A DNA stretch of 56,143 nt from the NCBI GenBank assembly GCA_013213745.1, contig JABSQH010000016.1, positions 106,306-162,448 of the forward strand, given 5' to 3'. Below the pieces are notes generated by a model that did not search any database, was not told where the DNA came from, and saw only the letters and a list, made by a program, of their open reading frames with translations. The DNA comes from Ilumatobacteraceae bacterium. Lineage in GTDB: Bacteria > Actinomycetota > Acidimicrobiia > Acidimicrobiales > Ilumatobacteraceae. Numbering within the stretch: position 1 is the stretch's first letter; each line of letters begins with the position of its first letter. The position numbers were made by a program, and so were the translations under genes. Shown in pieces: positions 52,233 through 56,143 of this stretch.

Positions 52233-52874
52233 ATGCACCGCCACGGGCACACCACGCCGCAGTCGCTGACGCTCGATGAGGCCGCGGCTACGACGCGCAC
52301 GGGCGACGTGTGGCTGTTCCGCGGACGCAAGGTCGCCGACCGTGCGATTCGGGCCTTCACGAACAGCCCGGTGAACCACGTTGGGATGGCGCTGGCGCTC
52401 GACGGGTTACCGCCGCTGTTGTGGCACGCCGAGCTCGGCCGATCGTTGCCCGACGTGTGGACGGGCGAACGCCAACGCGGGGCGCAGCTGCATTTGTTGA
52501 CCGATGCTGTGCGCACGTGGTCGCAGCGGTACGGGCAGCTCGCCTTCACACGCCGTCTCGACGTCGACGTCACCGTGGAACAAGAGGACGCAGCGCTGCT
52601 GGCGATGGAGGCCCACAACGGGCAGCCGTTCCCCAAAATGGTGGCCCTCAGTCGGCGCTGGGTGCTCGGCCGTTTTCGACGGCAGGTGTCGCTGGAACAC
52701 CTGTACTGCGCCGAGCTGGTCGCATTGACCTACGAAGAAATGGGCCTGCTCGACGCTCGGCGGCCGGCCAACTGGTACGACCCGGGTCGGTTCTGGAGCG
52801 GCGACCGCCTGGAGCTGATCGGCGCCTCGCTCGGCGACGAGATCGAGGTGCTGGTCGACGAGCCGGCTGACTGA
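52233..52874 (+). CDS. YiiX/permuted-papain-like hydrolase
   Basis: About 213 residues from ATG at 52233; ATG at 52212 is possible but leaves almost no room from the divergent gene. TGDVWLFRGRKVADRAIRAF, SPVNHVGMALALDG (catalytic His) and LEHLYCAELVALTYEEMGLL (catalytic Cys) match the permuted NlpC/P60-like YiiX family. It probably cleaves amide or ester bonds in envelope or lipid substrates. No signal peptide is evident with this start. Confidence 0.75.
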   Translation: MHRHGHTTPQSLTLDEAAATTRTGDVWLFRGRKVADRAIRAFTNSPVNHVGMALALDGLPPLLWHAELGRSLPDVWTGERQRGAQLHLLTDAVRTWSQRYGQLAFTRRLDVDVTVEQEDAALLAMEAHNGQPFPKMVALSRRWVLGRFRRQVSLEHLYCAELVALTYEEMGLLDARRPANWYDPGRFWSGDRLELIGASLGDEIEVLVDEPAD

Positions 52875-52919
52875 CGCGGTGCTCCCCGAGGCACGTCGAC
52901 ACCGCTGCGGCGTGCTCGA

Positions 52920-53567
52920 CTAGGTCAACTGCCAGAACGGTCCGTCGAATCCGCGGGCGGTGAGCAACGCCTGACTCTCGGCGAGCGTGCGTGGTTCGAA
53001 GTTGATGTCGAGGCGACCGGCATACCAATCGCGGCTCAAGTCGAACAGTGCCGTCATGGTGACGACGGAACCGCCATGTGGTGCTGCGTCCTCCGACCGG
53101 AGGAACCGGATCGTGCGTCAAGTCTCGACGATGTCGTCCCACCAGATCACCGCTGGCCGGGCAAAGTGCACCAGGCCGTTGCGTGGCGAGACCTGACTGC
53201 CGCGCACTTCGAATCGGGCAGCGGTGCCGTCGTCGAGCCAGCGCGATGTGATGGTGCCGTCGACGTCGAGCATCAGCGGAATGGCCAGCGCGTCCCACGC
53301 ACAGTTGGCCCACCACCGTCGGCCGTCGCCCGACGTGACCACGTGCTCGGTGGGTTGGGTCGCGAACGGCAGCGCCATGGCGACCTCGTTGCGCTCGTCA
53401 AGCACCAGTGCGTGGGCGTCGTGCAGGCGTTGCAGCGCTGGTGCGACGGCCGCGGGATCGTCGGCAGCCGCGTCGAGCGCCGCACGGCTCGGCGCCGCCC
53501 CCGTTGTCGAAAGTGCGTCGTACACCGCCCACCGAACCTGGCGGTCGACGTCGTGGTCGGTCGACAT
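52920..53567 (-). CDS. MerB-like alkylmercury lyase with an in-frame UGA at the second catalytic cysteine (candidate selenoprotein)
   Basis: From ATG at 53567 (GAGG upstream) the frame runs to TGA at 53118-53120, then to TAG at 52920-52922: 215 codons if UGA is read. The fold is alkylmercury lyase: Cys89 and Asp92 (ANCAWDALAIP) match MerB Cys96 and Asp99. Codon 150, in WWDDIVET-UGA-RTIRFLRSED, falls at MerB Cys159, 61 residues after Cys89 versus 63 in MerB. The C-terminal part stays family-like (LFDLSRDWYAGRLD, ARGFDGPFWQL). A hairpin at 53089-53104 suits a bacterial SECIS. Selenocysteine would be a strong mercury ligand. A plain nonsense mutation is the alternative. Confidence 0.7.
53089..53104 (-). 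promoter_or_regulatory. Candidate bacterial SECIS hairpin after the UGA
   Basis: On the minus strand TCCTCC-GGTC-GGAGGA forms a perfect 6-bp stem. Thirteen bases lie between the UGA and the stem and 19 between the UGA and the loop; the loop starts with GG. These meet the loose rules for bacterial SECIS elements (loop 16-37 nt from UGA, a G in the first two loop bases). Not proof of function. Confidence 0.45.
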
Positions 53568-53608
53568 CGGCCTCATCCTCGCGCACCGTGGCGTCGTAGG
53601 ATGCGGAC

Positions 53609-54058
53609 GTGCCGCGCCAGATCCTGCTGCTCAATGGCCCGAACCTCAACCTGCTCGGCACGCGCGAGCCCGACGTCTACGGCGCCACAACGCTCGACGA
53701 CATCGTCGCCCAGCTGCGGACGATAGCCATCGAGCGGGGTGCCGAGCTGAGCGACCAGCAGTCGAACCACGAGGGAGGGCTGGTCGACATGCTGCACGAC
53801 GCCCGCAACTGGGCCGACGGTGTGTTGTTCAACCCCGGGGCGTACACACACACCTCGATCGCACTCCGTGACGCGATCGCCGCAACCGGCCTGGCGGTGG
53901 TCGAAGTACATCTGTCGAACGTTGCTGCGCGCGAGTCGTTCCGTCAGCACTCGATGATCAGCCCTGTGTGCGTCGGCGTCGTTTCCGGCTTCGGTGCGAT
54001 CAGCTACGTCGCTGCGCTCGACGGGTTACTGCGTCATCTCGACGAGGTGGCGGCGTGA
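53609..54058 (+). CDS. aroQ: Type II 3-dehydroquinate dehydratase
   Basis: 149 residues from GTG at 53609. LLLNGPNLNLLGTREPDVYG, the NHEGGLVDMLHDAR loop, NPGAYTHTSIALRDAI with the catalytic His, VEVHLSNVAARESFRQHS and the GFGAISY tail define AroQ. Third step of the shikimate pathway. Translationally coupled to the Dabb gene by GTGA. Confidence 0.95.
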   Translation: MPRQILLLNGPNLNLLGTREPDVYGATTLDDIVAQLRTIAIERGAELSDQQSNHEGGLVDMLHDARNWADGVLFNPGAYTHTSIALRDAIAATGLAVVEVHLSNVAARESFRQHSMISPVCVGVVSGFGAISYVAALDGLLRHLDEVAA

Positions 54059-54348
54059 TCCGCCACGTCGTGATGTTCCGGTGGCACGACCATGTCGATC
54101 GCGCCGCAGTGGCTGCGCTCGATGCCGCACTCGATCGGCTCCCGACCGTGATCGGCGAGATTGTGAGCTACGTTCACGGCCCCGACTTGGAGCTGTCAGA
54201 CACGACCTTCGATTACGTTCTCGTCGCCGACTTCGAAACGGTCGACGACTTTCACACGTACCGCGATCATCCCGAGCACCAGGCGTTCATCGCCGAGCAC
54301 ATCGTCGACACGGCGGCCGAGCGTGTTGCGGTGCAGTACCAGGTCTAA
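54055..54348 (+). CDS. Dabb (stress-responsive A/B barrel) domain protein
   Basis: 97 residues from GTG at 54055. HVVMFRWHDHVDRAAVAALD, GEIVSYVHGPDLELSDTTFDYVLVADF and FHTYRDHPEHQAFIAEHI are the Dabb pattern of a ferredoxin-like barrel. Role unknown; small dimeric enzymes or binding proteins share the fold. Confidence 0.9.
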   Translation: MIRHVVMFRWHDHVDRAAVAALDAALDRLPTVIGEIVSYVHGPDLELSDTTFDYVLVADFETVDDFHTYRDHPEHQAFIAEHIVDTAAERVAVQYQV

Positions 54349-55268
54349 CTCTGGCTCCAGCGGCGAATGCCGCCTTGGAATCGTTCGTCGGTCGCCAAGC
54401 CGGGGTCTTGCGAGGGGTCGTAGTACGGCGTGTCGCCGATGATCGTGACCCGCTCGACCCGCCGGTGGTTCGGCCAGTAGTCGCTGACTGCGTAGTGCTG
54501 GCACGAGCGGTTGTCCCAGAATGCGATCGAGTTCGGCTCCCATGAGAAGCGCACTTGGTACTCGGGGAAGCTCGCCTGGCGGTACAAGATCTCCAGGAGC
54601 TCGGCCGACTCGTCGGGATCCATGCCGACGATCTCTTTAGTGAAGCCGGCGTTCACGTAGATGCCCTTGCGCCCCGTCTCCGGATGCGTGCGGATCACCG
54701 GATGGTGTGGGTTCGGATACTGCTTGTCGAATTCGGCCAGTTCCTCTTCGGTCGCGCCAGCTCGCTCATGACGCTTGCGGAAGAGCTCGAAATCGTGCCG
54801 TGCCACCTTGCCATCCACGCGCTCTTTGATGCGTTCGGGCAGGCCGTCGTATGCCGCGTACATGTCGGCGAATAAGGTGTCGCCGCCTACCGGCGGCGCG
54901 TCGATGATGCGCAATACCGACCCGAGCGACGGTTCGAGGCGCCATGTGACATCGGAATGCCAGCCGTTCTCCTGCCCGGGGAACTCGGCGTTGTGAGTGA
55001 TCGCCAAGACCTCGGGGTAGCCCTGTTTGTGGGGGCTGAACGGGTGTACCTCGAGATCGCCGAAGTTCTGCGCGAAGGCGAGGTGTTGGTCGGTGGTGAT
55101 GTCCTGGTCGCGGAAGAACAGCACCTTCCAGTCGAGCAGCGCTTGGCGCATCTCGGCGACCTGCTCGTCGGTCAGCGGTGCGCGTAGATCGATGCCATCG
55201 ACGAGGGCGCCGATCGTCGGTGACTGCGGCGTGAGTTGCAGTGTGGTCGGGTTGTCGATGACGGCCAT
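54345..55268 (-). CDS. TauD/TfdA-family Fe(II)/2-oxoglutarate dioxygenase
   Basis: 307 residues. Iron ligands His and Asp in NGWHSDVTWRLEP and the distal His in NRSCQHYAVSDYWPNHRRVERVTI, which also holds the Arg that binds 2-oxoglutarate. Resembles taurine or alpha-substituted acid dioxygenases. Convergent 4-bp overlap with the Dabb gene. Confidence 0.92.
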   Translation of the reverse strand: MAVIDNPTTLQLTPQSPTIGALVDGIDLRAPLTDEQVAEMRQALLDWKVLFFRDQDITTDQHLAFAQNFGDLEVHPFSPHKQGYPEVLAITHNAEFPGQENGWHSDVTWRLEPSLGSVLRIIDAPPVGGDTLFADMYAAYDGLPERIKERVDGKVARHDFELFRKRHERAGATEEELAEFDKQYPNPHHPVIRTHPETGRKGIYVNAGFTKEIVGMDPDESAELLEILYRQASFPEYQVRFSWEPNSIAFWDNRSCQHYAVSDYWPNHRRVERVTIIGDTPYYDPSQDPGLATDERFQGGIRRWSQS

Positions 55269-55295
55269 GGCGATCCCCTTCGCTCGACGACAGAC

Positions 55296-55314
55296 GTGCG
55301 GGTGCGTCCCGCAC
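55296..55314. terminator. Hairpin after the VOC gene
   Basis: GTGCGGG-TGCGT-CCCGCAC at 55296-55314, a 7-bp stem 48 bases past the VOC stop and 28 bases before the TauD start on the minus strand. Probably ends the VOC transcript. Confidence 0.55.
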
Positions 55315-55361
55315 CCTCCATCCTGTCGCGCACTGGGCCGCTTCGGCGAACCCGGTGATGG

Positions 55362-55889
55362 TCAGACGACCTTGGCGCCGTACATCTCCCCGAGCGGGTC
55401 GCTGATGATTTCGATGCGCTCACCGTCGGGACCGGCGAAGTACAACGACGTGTCGCCGACGAGGAACGTCTCCACCCCGGCCGCGTGCAGCCGGTCGCGG
55501 GCGGCCTCCCAGTCGCCGCGCGCCATCGAGATCGCCAGGTGGTGGTGGCCGCCGAGTACTTCTGCGTACTCCTCGAGGCCGAGGCCGGGGAAGTCGAAGA
55601 AGGCCAGCGCGTTTCCGTTGCCGATGTCGAAGAAGAAGTGCGTCGAGCCTTCGTAGTCGCGGTTTTCGAAGAGCTCGGTAAGCGGGAAGCCGAGGAGCCC
55701 TTGGTAGAAGTCGATCGTCCGCTCGACGTCGGAGGAGATCAGTGCCTGGTGGTGCACGCCGCGCGCAGTGGAGGCGGGGCGCTCCTCCGCAGGGCGGAGG
55801 TGCGCGGCGCGCAGGCGTGCCCACTCGTCGTCGCGGTCGGGATGGTCGCCATCGCGGGCGGTACCAAACTCTGGAGCTTCACTCGTCAT
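55362..55889 (-). CDS. VOC (glyoxalase/bleomycin-resistance) family protein
   Basis: 175 residues. After an acidic N-terminal extension the VOC fold starts at GVHHQALISSDVERTIDFYQGLLG and continues with EGSTHFFFDIGNGNALAFFDFP, GGHHHLAISMARGDWEAARDRL and DTSLYFAGPDGERIEIISDP; His and Glu residues match the metal site. A dioxygenase or lyase activity is possible. Confidence 0.88.
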   Translation of the reverse strand: MTSEAPEFGTARDGDHPDRDDEWARLRAAHLRPAEERPASTARGVHHQALISSDVERTIDFYQGLLGFPLTELFENRDYEGSTHFFFDIGNGNALAFFDFPGLGLEEYAEVLGGHHHLAISMARGDWEAARDRLHAAGVETFLVGDTSLYFAGPDGERIEIISDPLGEMYGAKVV

Positions 55890-55922
55890 GACGGCATCCT
55901 TTCACCGGCGAATGGTCGTTGC

Positions 55923-56042
55923 TCAGGCGGGGGCGACGAGCTGGACGTCGAGCTCGAGGTTGCCCTTGTCGAAGATCATCACCTTGTCGCCGCCGAGCGG
56001 CACGTTGAACTCGATGCCGAACTGCTTGCGCGACAGTCCCCG
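55923..56042 (-). pseudogene. C-terminal fragment of a YceI-family lipid-binding protein
   Basis: On the minus strand LSRKQFGIEFNVPL, GGDKVMIFDKGNLELDVQLV and a stop at 55923-55925 match the end of YceI. Upstream the frame runs into the repeat at 56058-56089 with no YceI homology, so the N-terminal two thirds are missing. The repeat lies at the break. Confidence 0.65.
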
Positions 56043-56057
56043 AAATTGTGAGCAGAC

Positions 56058-56089
56058 CGTGCGCTTTGCGCACGGAATCCCCGGTTTTT
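56058..56089 (-). repeat. Dispersed hairpin repeat, family 1, copy C
   Basis: Read on the minus strand: AAAAACCGGGGATTCCGTGCGC, then AAAGCGCACGG. The hairpin has an 8-bp stem, longer than in copies A and B. It directly follows the stop of the partial gene at the window edge and interrupts the YceI remnant. Confidence 0.75.
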
Positions 56090-56092
56090 CCG

Positions 56093-56143
56093 TCAGGGGT
56101 AGGCGGTTGGGTGGCGGGGGATGTCGACGCGGGTGGTGTAGAT
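56093..56143 (-). CDS. C-terminal end of a gene entering from the right edge (partial)
   Basis: The minus strand ends IYTTRVDIPRHPTAYP with TGA at 56093-56095. Too short to name. The family-1 repeat begins 3 bases after the stop. Confidence 0.4.
   Translation of the reverse strand: MYTTRVDIPRHPTAYP

Overview
The window is high-GC DNA from a free-living actinobacterium. F420-type oxidoreductases (LLM and PPOX families), WhiB, FdhD, many TetR and Fur regulators, GTG starts and dense 4-bp GTGA/ATGA gene overlaps all fit. The overall flavour suggests Acidimicrobiia (Ilumatobacter-like), but that placement is inference; no rRNA or ribosomal protein is present to test it.

Layout. 1-1.9 kb: an initiator tRNA with promoter and terminator, a limonene-epoxide-hydrolase-like enzyme and the first decayed or mosaic ORFs. 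1.9-9.4 kb (all minus): a signal-regulated glycan locus, read as PAS histidine kinase, OmpR-type regulator, small ORF, a receiver/PIG-L deacetylase fusion, ATP-grasp ligase, PHP phosphoesterase, processive GT2 glycosyltransferase and a 60-aa membrane protein. 9.7-14.7 kb: an aromatic-degradation-like set (FAH hydrolase, MhpA-type hydroxylase, Rieske oxygenase) with two TetR regulators. 15.3-23.4 kb: FdhD, an Erm/KsgA-like methylase, an MMPL transporter, a wrecked LuxR regulator, an alpha/beta hydrolase, TetR genes and a kinase. 23.5-30.2 kb: two complete zinc/manganese ABC systems with a Fur-family regulator and Fur-type boxes, separated by a TMEM175-like remnant. 30.3-36.5 kb: SDR, aldo/keto reductase, F420-type enzymes and glutamate dehydrogenase, with a second repeat family. 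36.5-39.1 kb: scrambled pseudogenes and a candidate structured RNA leader. 39.1-41.1 kb: a peptidase and a divergent WhiB / CarH-like B12 photoreceptor pair. 41.1-56.1 kb: SelO, Tag, P450, SDRs, NnrE, bacterioferritin plus Bfd, Fur, citrate synthase, a MerB-like gene with an in-frame UGA, AroQ, TauD, a VOC protein and a YceI fragment.

Two things stand out. First, the MerB-like gene at 52920-53567 reads through a UGA at the position of the second catalytic cysteine, with a hairpin shaped like a bacterial SECIS just downstream; this is a candidate selenoprotein. Second, about fifteen loci are pseudogenes: frameshifts, nonsense codons, internal deletions, an inverted exon-sized segment and in-frame chimeras of unrelated families. 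That is far more than usual for 56 kb. It could be real decay by illegitimate recombination or, in part, assembly or sequencing error.
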